From NCBI GenBank assembly GCA_024231955.1, contig JAAEPZ010000538.1, positions 685,340 through 749,339 of the forward strand: 64,000 bases of DNA, given 5' to 3'. This stretch comes from a bacterium. Its GTDB lineage: Bacteria > Krumholzibacteriota > Krumholzibacteriia > JACNKJ01. Positions 28,597-37,792 of this stretch are shown piece after piece. Below the pieces are notes generated by a model. It had not been told where the DNA came from. It ran no database searches and saw only the letters and a list, made by a program, of their open reading frames with translations. The position numbers and the translations under genes were made by a program. The stretch's first letter is position 1, and each line of letters opens with the position of its first letter.

Positions 28597-29286
28597 TTGC
28601 GGAAATATCTGCTCTGCCTGTTCCTCCTGTTCTCCATGTTGAATCCGACCCGATCCCAGGGGAGCGTGAAAGCTCCTCTGGGGCCGGGTTTTTCTCTGGA
28701 GTACAGGGTGGAGGTTCTGAACGAGGGCCAGCGACGGGATGAGACGCTGACCCTGAAGGTGATTGAGGAGGCCGCCCCGAACGCGTGGCGTCTGGAGTTG
28801 CGTCTTGGTGATGAGGAGAGTGATCTGCGTTATCAGGCCGTCTATCGGGATGGTGGCGATTCATCGGCGTTTGCCCTGGAGCGCTTTACCGAAACCTGTT
28901 TCTGGGATGAAGGCTGGGCGCCCGTGGCTCCGGCGGACCTGGAATTGCTCGCGACCTTAAGCGCCATGGAGGAGCATTTGCGCCCCGTTGAGACCGGAGC
29001 GGATTCCACGATGACGGTCGGGGGCAGAGCATTGATGTGCAGGTATTACAGCTTGAGCGACAGCAGTGAGGTGGTGCAAGAGGGGGAGAGCGTCACAATC
29101 AGAACGAATCAGTTCGTCAAGGGAGATGCGTGGATTTGCGATGAAGTGCCGTTCGGGGGGTGGGTGCGTTATCGAGAAGAGCGAATTGCCACCAAGGTTT
29201 CTGAATTTGGCGGACGCAGTTTCACGGGTAATGAAGAGCGAAGTGAAGAAACCTGGATTCTCGTTTCCATGACTATAGCTGAGTGA
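28597..29286 (+). CDS. Exported protein of unknown function downstream of the selenoprotein
   Basis: 229 residues from a TTG at 28597. This start is chosen because AGGAG lies 8 nt upstream and the signal peptide (LRKYLLCLFLLFSMLNPTRSQG) begins exactly there. A longer frame reaching back to 28519 runs inside the preceding gene. The mature protein is beta-rich with three cysteines in the exported part (TETCFWDE, LMCRYYSL, WICDEVPFGGW). The segment DEVPFGGWVRYREE resembles ends of small periplasmic lipocalin-like or DUF-type proteins, but I do not recognise the family. It lies 11 nt behind the metallophosphatase/cytochrome gene and is probably in the same operon. Confidence 0.7.
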   Translation: MRKYLLCLFLLFSMLNPTRSQGSVKAPLGPGFSLEYRVEVLNEGQRRDETLTLKVIEEAAPNAWRLELRLGDEESDLRYQAVYRDGGDSSAFALERFTETCFWDEGWAPVAPADLELLATLSAMEEHLRPVETGADSTMTVGGRALMCRYYSLSDSSEVVQEGESVTIRTNQFVKGDAWICDEVPFGGWVRYREERIATKVSEFGGRSFTGNEERSEETWILVSMTIAE

Positions 29287-29402
29287 ACGATCTATTGACC
29301 GCCTGAAACCTGTGTGGTGTAAGGCTTAGAGCATTTTTCAAGTATGCGGTATGCATATTACCCTTAATTTTCCCGCATCTGCGACAACTTTAACGATTGC
29401 GG

Positions 29403-29431
29403 TTGACACGAGTTTTTGCTTTGTTTAGGGT
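29403..29431 (+). promoter_or_regulatory. Promoter of the zinc-ribbon gene pair
   Basis: Perfect -35 TTGACA (29403-29408), 17-nt spacer, -10 TAGGGT (29426-29431). It would give a 5' leader of about 110 nt before the ATG at 29548. Confidence 0.5.
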
Positions 29432-29547
29432 CGTACAACATCTGGGGTCTACCGATTAGACATGGCGTGGTTTTCCACAACATCTTGATTGTGCTTAAAC
29501 AGCGTCAACAGAGAAATATAAAATTACTCAAAGGAAAGGGTGAGCCG

Positions 29548-29763
29548 ATGAGTAATTCCACAACACAGCGTAATTCCGTTCCGGGTTTCCTCGAGCGGGA
29601 TCTCGATTCCAATCAAAAATATGTCAAGTTCCATCGTCTGTTGGCGAAAGCCGAGCAAGAAGGACGTATTGATGGGAAGTACCGTTGTCCCGTTTGCGGG
29701 ATGCGGTTCATGACGTTCGACGAAGCCGATGCATGCTGCAAACTTCCGCAGAATCTGAAGTGA
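29548..29763 (+). CDS. Small zinc-ribbon protein
   Basis: 71 residues. The ATG at 29548 is chosen for the AGGAAAGGG just upstream. An open extension of 44 codons reaches into the leader and lacks an SD. The N-terminus is Ser/Thr/Gln-rich, followed by a basic helix (LDSNQKYVKFHRLLAKAEQ) and a single Cys motif YRCPVCGMRF...ADACCK, a likely zinc-binding half-ribbon with a CC pair. Probably cytoplasmic. The next gene also begins with a zinc ribbon and lies 25 nt away, so the pair may act together. Function unknown. Confidence 0.65.
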   Translation: MSNSTTQRNSVPGFLERDLDSNQKYVKFHRLLAKAEQEGRIDGKYRCPVCGMRFMTFDEADACCKLPQNLK

Positions 29764-29788
29764 TGCAGAGTCGTTGGAGAGGGTTCTC

Positions 29789-30169
29789 ATGAAACAGTAC
29801 TGCTCCGTTTGCAAAGACCGTTTCGACATGGAGGTGGTCGAAGAGGGCGGAGAGAACGAAGTCACTTGGTTGAAGTGTCCTCGGTGTAAGGGTATTCTCC
29901 CTTACATGAAACTGACTGACGATACGGAGACGGTTCAGGCTGATGAAGATGAATTTTCAGCTGAATCTATCGCCGAATCTGATGTGGTGGAGTACGACTC
30001 GCAACGAACCTACGAAGTCGGCAATGTCGTTTACCATCGTTCCTGGAATGACTACGGCAAAGTCGTCGAGAAGTTGATTCTTCCCGGTGATCGTCAGGCC
30101 ATTCGAGTGCAATTCCTCAATCAGGGAGATGTGAACCTGTTGGAGAATGTGCCGGCGGATGAAGGTTAA
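29789..30169 (+). CDS. Zinc-ribbon protein with C-terminal SH3/CarD-like beta domain
   Basis: 126 residues from the ATG at 29789 (GGAGAGGG 5 nt upstream). The N-terminal Cys4 ribbon is YCSVCKDRF...LKCPRCKG. An acidic linker (about 48-70) leads to a small beta domain, YEVGNVVYHRSWNDYGKVVEK...IRVQFLNQG, with the look of a Tudor/CarD-type module that often contacts RNA polymerase or nucleic acid. That resemblance is by eye only. Cotranscribed with the small ribbon gene in front. Overlaps the next start by 11 nt. Confidence 0.65.
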   Translation: MKQYCSVCKDRFDMEVVEEGGENEVTWLKCPRCKGILPYMKLTDDTETVQADEDEFSAESIAESDVVEYDSQRTYEVGNVVYHRSWNDYGKVVEKLILPGDRQAIRVQFLNQGDVNLLENVPADEG

Positions 30170-31136
30170 ACGACACATATGCGGCATCGGGGCCATCGGA
30201 CTTCTGTTAATACTGTCGGGTTCGGGTGCGGCTTCTGTCCACGCCAATCTTCTTCATCTTGAGGATCCTCTGAGCAGCCATCAGATGCTGTTGCCCGAGC
30301 GTCATCGATTGACGCTGGGCAGCGAGTACTTTGGTGCGACCAACTGGACGGGCTTGCGCAACTCGTTTCGTTATGAGGCTTGTCGCGGTGAGCTGCTCGA
30401 CTGGGTGATCACGCTTCCCTGGCTCTACTCCTCCTGGAACTCTCCCGGCCACGGCGGACGGGACAATCTGCATCTGGGAGGCAGCATCAAGCTGTTCGGC
30501 CCCGGGCGCGGATACTGCCGCCTGGCGACGGACTTCTGGATGGCCTTCTCTGCCGACGATCTCTATCCTCTGCAGCAACGCCGGGCATACGGCAGATTGA
30601 GCTTCCACACCAACCTCGACCGCGGTGGATTCAAGATACTGGGAGCAGTGGCTTTCCGGCGGGAGATGGTCGGTATGGGGGGGGAAGCCGTTGGTGTCTG
30701 GCCGCAGCGCTGGTCCGCCTTGTTCAGGCTGGGGAGAGCGGGTCTGGAACTCGATGGCCTTTTTCTCAAAGCCGGTCTGTCCACCTCACCGGAGGGCCCG
30801 ACCTGGTGGAACATTGGTTGCGGCTACAGGGCGCGTCTCCAGGATATGTGGCGTTTCGAATTGGCCGTTGATACTTCGGATAGCAGACGGGCAGAGCCCG
30901 AGATGTATGATTACCGCATTTCGATCAGTCTCTCACGGGAGATATTCAAGGTTTCCAACACCGTACTGGATACCGATCTGGATGATGAGGACGAGGAATC
31001 CGACGAGGATTATGAGCCGTTGCCGCCCGGTTCCTCAGATGGATCCGCCGGCGAGGAGCCCGCTGCTCCCGCCGAAACCCGCGAGCAAAACGATAAACTG
31101 CAGGAAGACTCAAAGATCAAACTTGGCGACAGCTGA
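30159..31136 (+). CDS. Putative outer-membrane barrel protein with acidic tail
   Basis: 325 residues from the ATG at 30159, inside the end of the previous gene. A signal peptide (ICGIGAIGLLLILSGSGAASVHA) is followed by a region of alternating aromatic and polar residues (about 40-270) that reads as beta strands of a small barrel: YFGATNWTGLRNSFRYE, LHLGGSIKLF, YRISISLSREIF. The C-terminal 55 residues are acidic and Pro/Ala-rich (DLDDEDEESDEDYEPLPPG) and probably disordered. No family recognised. Export looks certain; the barrel is an inference. Confidence 0.6.
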   Translation: MKVKRHICGIGAIGLLLILSGSGAASVHANLLHLEDPLSSHQMLLPERHRLTLGSEYFGATNWTGLRNSFRYEACRGELLDWVITLPWLYSSWNSPGHGGRDNLHLGGSIKLFGPGRGYCRLATDFWMAFSADDLYPLQQRRAYGRLSFHTNLDRGGFKILGAVAFRREMVGMGGEAVGVWPQRWSALFRLGRAGLELDGLFLKAGLSTSPEGPTWWNIGCGYRARLQDMWRFELAVDTSDSRRAEPEMYDYRISISLSREIFKVSNTVLDTDLDDEDEESDEDYEPLPPGSSDGSAGEEPAAPAETREQNDKLQEDSKIKLGDS

Positions 31137-31182
31137 TCTGACGTTTGATTACATGAAGAGCAATTCCAACCGACTGCCTGTG

Positions 31183-31217
31183 AAAAACCCGCCGCGCAAC
31201 CGTACGGTGCGGGCGGG
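31183..31217 (-). terminator. Intrinsic terminator
   Basis: The outer stem CCCGCC/GGCGGG encloses the palindrome ACCGTACGGT. In minus-strand direction it is followed by five T residues, so it most likely ends the gene stopping at 31245. It may also serve the convergent plus-strand operon. Confidence 0.6.
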
Positions 31218-31244
31218 CCACGTTGAGATGACTGCTCGGAATGG

Positions 31245-31964
31245 TTAGCGGGTGGTCAGAAGCTCCATCGAGTAGTTGCCGTAACCCAGACGACTGCCCG
31301 AACCCTTGATGATCAACCGCGTGCTCCTGTCCGGTTTGACCATTATCCTCTCCACGAAAACCTCCGCAGATACCAGATCGGACTGGTCTTCATCCTGCAA
31401 AGCGAGCTCGATCGGATTGCTGACGACGACTCGGATATCATGCTCCCCGGCGGGGACTTCGATACTGATCGGCTGGAGGCTGCAAGTGTTGCGCAGGTAG
31501 ATCAGCTTCCCCTTCTTGAACTCCTTGTCCATCTCGTCATCGATGAACGTATAGAGCTCTTCGTCGTCAACGTAGACACGCACGTGGATGCTGTTGGTCT
31601 GCTCTACCCGCTCCCGCTCCTTCTCCTTCTGGAAGTGCATGGAGGTTCGCACCTGCCTGCCGGTAAATGTGATCTCCAGGGTGCCTGTGCCGTCAAGCAC
31701 AACAGGCATATCAGCCGACGGCATGCTGGCGATCCTGGTTCCAGGAAGCTCGAATCCTGAATCGAGGACGATCGCCGCCACCTGTCCGCGCGGCAGTTCG
31801 AGAGCGTCCGCATATTGGGTCTTGAGTACCACCAGATCGTCGTCCAACGACAATACGGTCCCCTGCAGAATACTGCCATCGCGCATGTGAACCGTCTCCT
31901 CCGCTGCTGCGGAGATGGAGAGCAGAAGCGTCAGGCTGGTCAGTATCAAAATGAGTTTCTTCAT
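31245..31964 (-). CDS. Exported protein of unknown function
   Basis: 239 residues. The ATG at 31964 is preceded by GAGGA and begins the signal peptide (KKLILILTSLTLLLSISAAAEE). A longer frame to 32048 reads through the promoter region. Mature residues 25-80 look like a small beta barrel (VHMRDGSILQGTVLSLDDDLVVLKTQYADALELPRGQV). This SH3-like GTV-L-DD-V-L-T pattern is common in periplasmic DUF proteins. A second beta sandwich follows (about 100-239) with VRVYVDDEELYTF and a PEGA-like EVPAGEHDIRVVV turn. Probably a periplasmic structural or binding protein. Transcribed divergently from the M16 peptidase gene. Confidence 0.7.
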   Translation of the reverse strand: MKKLILILTSLTLLLSISAAAEETVHMRDGSILQGTVLSLDDDLVVLKTQYADALELPRGQVAAIVLDSGFELPGTRIASMPSADMPVVLDGTGTLEITFTGRQVRTSMHFQKEKERERVEQTNSIHVRVYVDDEELYTFIDDEMDKEFKKGKLIYLRNTCSLQPISIEVPAGEHDIRVVVSNPIELALQDEDQSDLVSAEVFVERIMVKPDRSTRLIIKGSGSRLGYGNYSMELLTTR

Positions 31965-32087
31965 TATTTCCTCACTGGATTTCGGATTCCTTGATTCCCG
32001 GATGCAATTGTGGCAACTTGGGCCGGGCATCAATCTGATAGTAGTCATTCATCGTACTTGGGACAAACATTTTCCATGGGGGTCGCG

Positions 32088-34790
32088 ATGAGCACGACCA
32101 GGCGATTACTTACCTGCCTTCTTGGGCCTCTCCTCTTCGCTACAACAGCTGTTGCCGCGGACATCGAGTTGATCGAACTCGACAACGGCCTCGAGGTGTT
32201 GTTGCGTGAAGCCCATGGGAGCGAGATGGTCGCCTCCATCGTCACCATCGGTGCAGGCAGTCGTTTCGAAGACGAGGCTACATTCGGCTCAAGTCACTTC
32301 CTGGAACACATGGTCTTCAATGGTACCTCCCTGCGCACGCGGGAGGATATCAACGAGGGGATCAAGGCCTACGGCGGCTATATCAATGCCTTCACCAGAC
32401 GGGACTACACCTGTTTCATCCTGATGATTCCCAGCGAATTCCTGCGGGAGGGGTTGGCGATCCAGGCGGATATGCTGTTCGACTCCACTCTGCCCGAGGA
32501 GGAGTTCGCCAAGGAGCGGCTGGTTGTCATCGAGGAGATGAACAAGGACTACGACAGCGGCAGTTATCGGGGAGATCTGTTTCGCAACGAGACGCTCATG
32601 GCCGGTACGCCCTACGCATCGCCTATACTCGGGACGGTGGAGACGATCTCCAGTTTGTCGCGCCAACGAGTGCTGGACTATTACCGGGAGCGCTACCGTC
32701 CGGACAATTGCCGAATATACCTGATGGGCGATTTCGAGAAACGACAGACGCTGCACCTGCTGGATGAACTCTTCGGCGAATTCACCGACGCACCCGTCCC
32801 GGAGATGGCCCCCGTGTCTCTCGGCTGGCCTGAAGAGGGTGAGTACACTTTGTACCGGGCCGAGGAGGGAGCGCCGCAACTGGATCTCTACTGGCAGGTG
32901 CCCGGCATCGCCGAGGGGCAATACCCGGCCCAGGCGGTTCTGACCGGAATCTTGGAGAACGAATATCGCTCGCCTCTGAGCAATGGCGAGGGCGGCCGGT
33001 TGGATCTGGGATTGAGTATCGAGCAGTACGAGGACTTCGCCATCTGTCACATGAATCTGGACCCCGGTGAGCGGAGCGTGGAGGAGGGGCTGGGACTGCT
33101 GGCCGACCGCCTGCGGGGGTTGGTCGATTGGGCGCCCGATGCCGATCTGGTGCGGGATGTCGCCCGTGGACAGCGGTTTGACGATGTCCTGCTGCGCGAC
33201 ACCTTCCACTTCTTTGCGATGATGGCCTCCCCCGATCTGCACTACGGCGGATACGATTACCTGTCCGGCAGCGATCAGGCCCTGCGCGAGCTCACACCGG
33301 CAGCCATAACGCGAGCACTGCGCACCAGCTTACTGGCGTCGGCGCCCAGGATCATCTACAGCACAGTCGCGGAGGGTTCGGGAACATTGCCTGATAAGGT
33401 CCTGGCTGCGTTTCCCAGGCTGCCCGCTGCAGTTGAGGGGGACGTTGCTTTTTCGGTCAAGCCCCGTTACCGGAGTCGCAACCTGGAGAGGGAGAAGAGG
33501 GCTAAACGCTCCCGCACGGCGAAGATCGTGACGAAGCGCGTTGTCCTCTCCAACGGTTTGACCGTACTGATCAAGTCGGATCCCGCCGGAGAGGTGTTTG
33601 CCTCCCACTTGCTGATTCGCGGACGTTCCGCAATGGAGCCTGAGGGGAGGGCTGGGATCGTCACCTTGGCTCACGAGTTGCTAAAGGCCGGCGCTGCCGG
33701 CAGGAGTGAAGAGGAGATTGAGGCGGAGATCACACGTCTGGGTTTGCGTCTGAAGACGGTGGACAATCCCTGGATCCCCTTTGACGACTACTATTCCCGC
33801 GAGGATTTCTCCTGGCTGCGCCTGGAGTGCCTGGACGAGTCGGGGCTGGCGGCCCTGGCGCTTCTGGCGGATCTGGTCGGGGGGGCAGAGTACCCGGAAA
33901 CGGCTGTGAGTGCGGCGAAGGCGCGGATGATGGGTGCGTTGCGTGGCGGCATGCGGCCATCATCACAAGCGCAGGAGTCGCTTTACAGCCATGTTTTCGA
34001 GGGCAGCACTCGCGGAATGTCGATCAAGGGAACGCCCGGCAGCATTATGAGTATTACCGCCGCCGACTTGCGTGAATTCCATGGCCGCTACTTCGACCCC
34101 CGGCGGATGGTGCTGTCGGTCGTATCCGGATTGCCTGTGCGCAAGGTGCTGCAAGAGATCGAGCGACAATTCGGGGATTTCGAGTCGGGGGTTGGTGAGA
34201 TCGGCGTTACGGTGCCCAATGGTGGACCCGTGGAGATTCGGGTACCGATGGACAAAACCCAGGTGACGATCCTGGGGGGGCAGGTGATTCCCGACTGGCG
34301 CAGCCTTGAAGCCGGTTTGCCTGTCCTGGTGGATGTCCTCTCCACCAGGATGGCTCTGGAACTCAGGGAGAAGCAGGGGCTGGCCTATTCACTCGGGGCC
34401 GGTTTGCGGGTTGTTCCGGGCTTGAACAGCGACGACCCGGGATTCGCTTTACTTTCGTTTCAGATCTCCACCGCCGCCGGCAATCGCGAACGGGCGGTCG
34501 AGGGGATTTTGACCGAATTGCAACATCTCGCGGATGAGCCGCCGACTGAGGAGGAGGTTTTCCTCTCCGTCAACGATTCGTGGGGTAGGGGGCTGATGCG
34601 CAACTTGTCGCGTATCCATCAGGCCTATCAGATGGGCCTGAATGCACACCTTGGGCTGGATCCATTTGGTGGGCGTGGGGATCGTGTTCGCAGGCAGCGT
34701 AAGCTAACTGCTGAAGAACTGGCAACTTTAGCGAATGACTATCTACTCAAGCCGAATTGGGTCTGGGTATATGCAGGTGGAGGACTGTAA
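32088..34790 (+). CDS. M16 family zinc metallopeptidase, two-domain (pitrilysin/PqqL-like)
   Basis: 900 residues from the ATG at 32088. Another ATG at 32076 is possible, and neither has a strong SD. A signal peptide (LLTCLLGPLLFATTAVAA) places it in the periplasm. The inverted zinc motif HFLEH (His70, Glu73, His74) and the downstream glutamates in ERLVVIEEM (about 149-150) are intact. The second half (about 500-900) is the usual inactive M16 domain, lacking HxxEH and carrying the ELREKQGLAYSLGAG substrate-binding signature. It cleaves peptides in a closed chamber. Full length for bidomain bacterial members. Monocistronic. Confidence 0.9.
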   Translation: MSTTRRLLTCLLGPLLFATTAVAADIELIELDNGLEVLLREAHGSEMVASIVTIGAGSRFEDEATFGSSHFLEHMVFNGTSLRTREDINEGIKAYGGYINAFTRRDYTCFILMIPSEFLREGLAIQADMLFDSTLPEEEFAKERLVVIEEMNKDYDSGSYRGDLFRNETLMAGTPYASPILGTVETISSLSRQRVLDYYRERYRPDNCRIYLMGDFEKRQTLHLLDELFGEFTDAPVPEMAPVSLGWPEEGEYTLYRAEEGAPQLDLYWQVPGIAEGQYPAQAVLTGILENEYRSPLSNGEGGRLDLGLSIEQYEDFAICHMNLDPGERSVEEGLGLLADRLRGLVDWAPDADLVRDVARGQRFDDVLLRDTFHFFAMMASPDLHYGGYDYLSGSDQALRELTPAAITRALRTSLLASAPRIIYSTVAEGSGTLPDKVLAAFPRLPAAVEGDVAFSVKPRYRSRNLEREKRAKRSRTAKIVTKRVVLSNGLTVLIKSDPAGEVFASHLLIRGRSAMEPEGRAGIVTLAHELLKAGAAGRSEEEIEAEITRLGLRLKTVDNPWIPFDDYYSREDFSWLRLECLDESGLAALALLADLVGGAEYPETAVSAAKARMMGALRGGMRPSSQAQESLYSHVFEGSTRGMSIKGTPGSIMSITAADLREFHGRYFDPRRMVLSVVSGLPVRKVLQEIERQFGDFESGVGEIGVTVPNGGPVEIRVPMDKTQVTILGGQVIPDWRSLEAGLPVLVDVLSTRMALELREKQGLAYSLGAGLRVVPGLNSDDPGFALLSFQISTAAGNRERAVEGILTELQHLADEPPTEEEVFLSVNDSWGRGLMRNLSRIHQAYQMGLNAHLGLDPFGGRGDRVRRQRKLTAEELATLANDYLLKPNWVWVYAGGGL

Positions 34791-35120
34791 TAATCCGATA
34801 TACCAACCCCGAGTTGTTTTTTAAATAACAAGCGGCTTAAAGGGCGGTAGGTGGAATTTTCCTGTCTTAAATTACAAAAACGGTATACGTTTTGCCGTTA
34901 CGGAATTTTGCCGCTTTGTAACTTCTGGTTTTTGGGTATACTAGCGAAAGTGTGGCAAAATTGTATTATGGCTGAAGATTTGCTTTGTCCTTGACTCGAG
35001 CAATGCGAAACTTCATACTTTTCTCATCGGGTTGTGACTTTCCTCACAAACAAGGACGGTAAATCGCAAAGGGCGATCCTCCTCCCCGAGACTGACATGT
35101 TTGCAGGAGCCTTTTCAATC
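34791..35120 (+). promoter_or_regulatory. AT-rich regulatory region of the sigma factor gene
   Basis: No gene is seen in these 330 nt. TTGACT (34991-34996), a 17-nt spacer and CATACT (35014-35019) form a good vegetative promoter. A second possible -10, TATACT, lies at 34937-34942. The base composition falls sharply here compared with the flanking genes. Confidence 0.5.
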
Positions 35121-35972
35121 ATGGCTGGAGCTATCTACAATCAGGCAGAGAGCGATACTCTGAACGCCTATCTCCAATCGATCGGCGATTTCGAGAGCCT
35201 TTCCCGTCAGCAGGAAGCGGAAGTTACCGTCCGTATCCGCGAGGGAGATGAGCGTGCGCTCGAAGAGATGATCACCGCGAACCTCAAGTTCGTCGTGTCC
35301 ATCGCGAAACAGTATGTGGGCCAAGGCCTGGGCCTACTCGATTTGATCAACGAGGGCAACCTCGGACTGATCAAAGCTGCATACCGTTTCAATGAGAAGA
35401 AGGGATTCAAGTTCATCTCCTACGCCGTCTGGTGGATTCGTCAATCCATCATGCAGGCGATCGTCGAGCAGGGCAACATCGTCCGCTTGCCGATGAACAA
35501 GGCGAACATCCTCTATCAGATCAGGAAGCGGAATCGCGTTCTCTGGGACAAATTCGGACGCAAACCAACCAAGTTGGAGCTGGCCAAGGCCATGGGTATT
35601 TCGGAGTCGGTGATCAACGAGATCGAACTGGCGACCAATACCTATCGCTCCCTCGACGAGCCGCTGGGCAATGAGGAGGATCACATCCTGCTCAATACCC
35701 TGGAGGATCCCGATCAACCTTCGCCCGTCGAGAATCTCGACATGAGCGAATTCCATCATCTGCTTGAAGAGGCTCTGGACAACCTGAACCCTCGTGAAGC
35801 GATGATTCTGCGCAACTACTACGGGTTGGGCACACGGGAACCCATGACGCTGGAGGAGATCGGCAAGGAGCTGAGCATCAGCCGTGAACGCGTTCGCCAG
35901 GTAAAGGTGAAAGCGTTGAGCCGCATTCGCAACAGCCAGGTCGGCAAAAGACTTTCGGAACACGCCGACTAG
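35121..35972 (+). CDS. rpoD: RNA polymerase sigma-70 factor, short RpoD/SigA type
   Basis: 283 residues from the ATG at 35121, chosen because AGGAG precedes it and homologues begin near here. An ATG at 35097 and a GTG at 35034 are in frame, but the GTG lies only a few bases beyond the predicted transcription start. Region 1.2 (TLNAYLQSIGDFESLSRQQE), region 2 (ANLKFVVSIAKQY, DLINEGNLGLIKAAYRF, GFKFISYAVWWIRQSI), region 3 and region 4 (LTLEEIGKEL-like, SRERVRQVKVKALSRIR) are all present. Region 1.1 is absent, as in primary sigma factors of the FCB group. It directs core polymerase to -35/-10 promoters. Whether it is the only housekeeping factor cannot be seen here. Confidence 0.85.
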   Translation: MAGAIYNQAESDTLNAYLQSIGDFESLSRQQEAEVTVRIREGDERALEEMITANLKFVVSIAKQYVGQGLGLLDLINEGNLGLIKAAYRFNEKKGFKFISYAVWWIRQSIMQAIVEQGNIVRLPMNKANILYQIRKRNRVLWDKFGRKPTKLELAKAMGISESVINEIELATNTYRSLDEPLGNEEDHILLNTLEDPDQPSPVENLDMSEFHHLLEEALDNLNPREAMILRNYYGLGTREPMTLEEIGKELSISRERVRQVKVKALSRIRNSQVGKRLSEHAD

Positions 35973-36015
35973 GGAATACAGATTAGGGCGCGCTCCTGGC
36001 GCGGCACTAGAGAAG

Positions 36016-36045
36016 ATCCTCTCCCTTTGGGAGAGGATTTTTTTT
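36016..36045 (+). terminator. Strong intrinsic terminator after the sigma factor
   Basis: Ten-base-pair stem ATCCTCTCCC/GGGAGAGGAT with a TTT loop, followed by an eight-base T run. Textbook rho-independent structure. Confidence 0.92.
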
Positions 36046-36142
36046 GTTCGGCTCAATACATGAGCTCAACAGGATCAGCGGAGCCATCCAATGCTTCCCG
36101 GCCAATCCGTTGCTATTCAAGCAATTGTGGAATTAGGGCTGG

Positions 36143-36171
36143 TTGACACCCAGCCAATGCCTTCCTATAAT
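36143..36171 (+). promoter_or_regulatory. Perfect-consensus promoter of pdxST
   Basis: TTGACA (36143-36148), exactly 17 nt, then TATAAT (36166-36171): full identity to the sigma-70 consensus. It implies a 5' leader of about 70 nt. Confidence 0.85.
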
Positions 36172-36249
36172 GCAGACGCCCCCCGTGTATCTGCGCGGAG
36201 TCGGGGAAGTGAATTCAGACATCCACAGCAGGTCATGATGGAGGTCACA

Positions 36250-37131
36250 ATGAAAGTAAGTACCTTCGAGGAGAAGGTCGGACTGGCTGAAATGATCAAG
36301 GGCGGCGTCATCATGGACGTCACCAATGCCGATCAGGCGAAGATAGCCGAGGACGCCGGGGCAGCGGCAGTGATGGCGCTGGAGCGCATCCCCTCGGATA
36401 TCCGTGCGGACGGCGGCATCGCCCGCATGAGCGATCCCAAGATGATCAAGGAGATCCAGGCTGCGGTCACCATCCCCGTGATGGCCAAATGTCGCATCGG
36501 GCATATAGCAGAGGCTAAATTGCTCGAGGCCCTGGAGGTCGATTTCGTCGACGAGAGCGAAGTGCTCACGCCGGCCGACGATGCGAATCACATCTACAAG
36601 CACAACTTCAAGATCCCCTTCGTTTGCGGTTGCCGCAATCTGGGTGAAGCGTTGCGCCGGGTTGGCGAAGGCGCTGCGATGATCCGCACCAAGGGTGAGG
36701 CGGGCACCGGCAATATCGTCGAAGCAACGCGTCATCTGCGTTCGGTGATCGGCGGTATCCGCCGTCTAACCCTGCTCGACCCGGATGAGCTCATGGCCGA
36801 GGCCAAGAATCTGGGCGCGCCTTTCGAACTGGTCAAGCAGGTCGCGGAGACCGGTAAGTTGCCCGTGCCGAACTTCTCGGCCGGTGGCGTGGCCACTCCG
36901 GCCGATGCGGCGCTGATGCGCATGCTCGGTGCCGAAGCGGTGTTCGTCGGTAGCGGTATCTTCAAATCCTCCGATCCCGAGCGGATGGCCAAGGCGATAG
37001 TCGAGGCGACGACTCACTTCGAGGATGCGGAGCGTCTGGTGGAGATCTCCACCGGTCTGGGACAGGCCATGCGTGGTCTGGACATGGCCGAGATCCCCGA
37101 GGATCAGATCCTCCAGAACCGCGGCTGGTAG
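36250..37131 (+). CDS. pdxS: Pyridoxal 5'-phosphate synthase lyase subunit PdxS
   Basis: 293 residues, the family's normal length. The ATG at 36250 has GGAGG 5 nt upstream. Upstream in-frame codons lie downstream of the promoter but are not conserved sequence. Active-site residues are visible: Asp23 ([12 protein letters not shown]), Lys80 ([10 protein letters not shown]) and the [10 protein letters not shown] segment. It builds PLP from ribose 5-phosphate, glyceraldehyde 3-phosphate and ammonia supplied by PdxT, forming a dodecamer. The pdxT start follows its stop by one base, so the two subunits are made together. PLP would serve, among others, the MetB/MetZ-type enzyme further along. Confidence 0.96.
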   Translation: MKVSTFEEKVGLAEMIKGGVIMDVTNADQAKIAEDAGAAAVMALERIPSDIRADGGIARMSDPKMIKEIQAAVTIPVMAKCRIGHIAEAKLLEALEVDFVDESEVLTPADDANHIYKHNFKIPFVCGCRNLGEALRRVGEGAAMIRTKGEAGTGNIVEATRHLRSVIGGIRRLTLLDPDELMAEAKNLGAPFELVKQVAETGKLPVPNFSAGGVATPADAALMRMLGAEAVFVGSGIFKSSDPERMAKAIVEATTHFEDAERLVEISTGLGQAMRGLDMAEIPEDQILQNRGW

Positions 37132-37132
37132 C

Positions 37133-37735
37133 ATGGCTCCCCGCGTCGGTGTTCTGGCCCTGCAGGGGGCGGTGGAAAAGCACATGCGGCATCTCGAGGC
37201 CGCGGGGGCAATCCCGCGGCCCGTGTTGTTGCCCACCGATCTGGAGGGGCTGGATGCCATCATCCTGCCCGGCGGCGAGTCGACAACCATGAGCCGTCTG
37301 CTTCGCACGAGCGGTTTGTTCGAGCCGTTGCGCGACTTCATGCGCAGCCATCCGGTGCTTGCCACCTGTGCGGGTATGATCCTGCTGTCGAGTCAGGTCG
37401 ACAACCTGCCCTACGAACCGTATGCTCTCCTGGATATCGATGTCGATCGCAACGCCTGGGGGCGGCAGATCTTCTCGTTCCACGAGGATATCCCCTGGGC
37501 GCTCCCCTCCGGCAACGGCTCCGCCGCGCCTGAGATGCTGAAGGCCATTTTCATTCGCGCGCCGCGGATCACCCGCCAGGGCGTCGGTGTTGAGGTGTTG
37601 GCCACGATCAAGGACGAACCCGTCGCCGTGCGTCAAGGTCACTTCGTGGCCCTGACTTTCCACCCGGAGCTCTCTGCCGACAACCGCGTTCACAGATGGT
37701 TTCTGAGTGAGATCGTGGCACCCGATTCTTGCTAA
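37133..37735 (+). CDS. pdxT: Pyridoxal 5'-phosphate synthase glutaminase subunit PdxT
   Basis: 200 residues from the ATG directly after the pdxS stop. The LALQGAVEKH start, the PGGEST oxyanion motif, the catalytic Cys79 (LATCAGMILL) and the histidine/glutamate pair in TFHPELS complete the class I glutamine amidotransferase triad. It hydrolyses glutamine and channels ammonia to PdxS. Length is normal for the family. Confidence 0.95.
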   Translation: MAPRVGVLALQGAVEKHMRHLEAAGAIPRPVLLPTDLEGLDAIILPGGESTTMSRLLRTSGLFEPLRDFMRSHPVLATCAGMILLSSQVDNLPYEPYALLDIDVDRNAWGRQIFSFHEDIPWALPSGNGSAAPEMLKAIFIRAPRITRQGVGVEVLATIKDEPVAVRQGHFVALTFHPELSADNRVHRWFLSEIVAPDSC

Positions 37736-37792
37736 CGGGCTTGTCGTAAATTCAATGTCACACACAATGGAACCCCGAAGAGGTGAGGTCGT

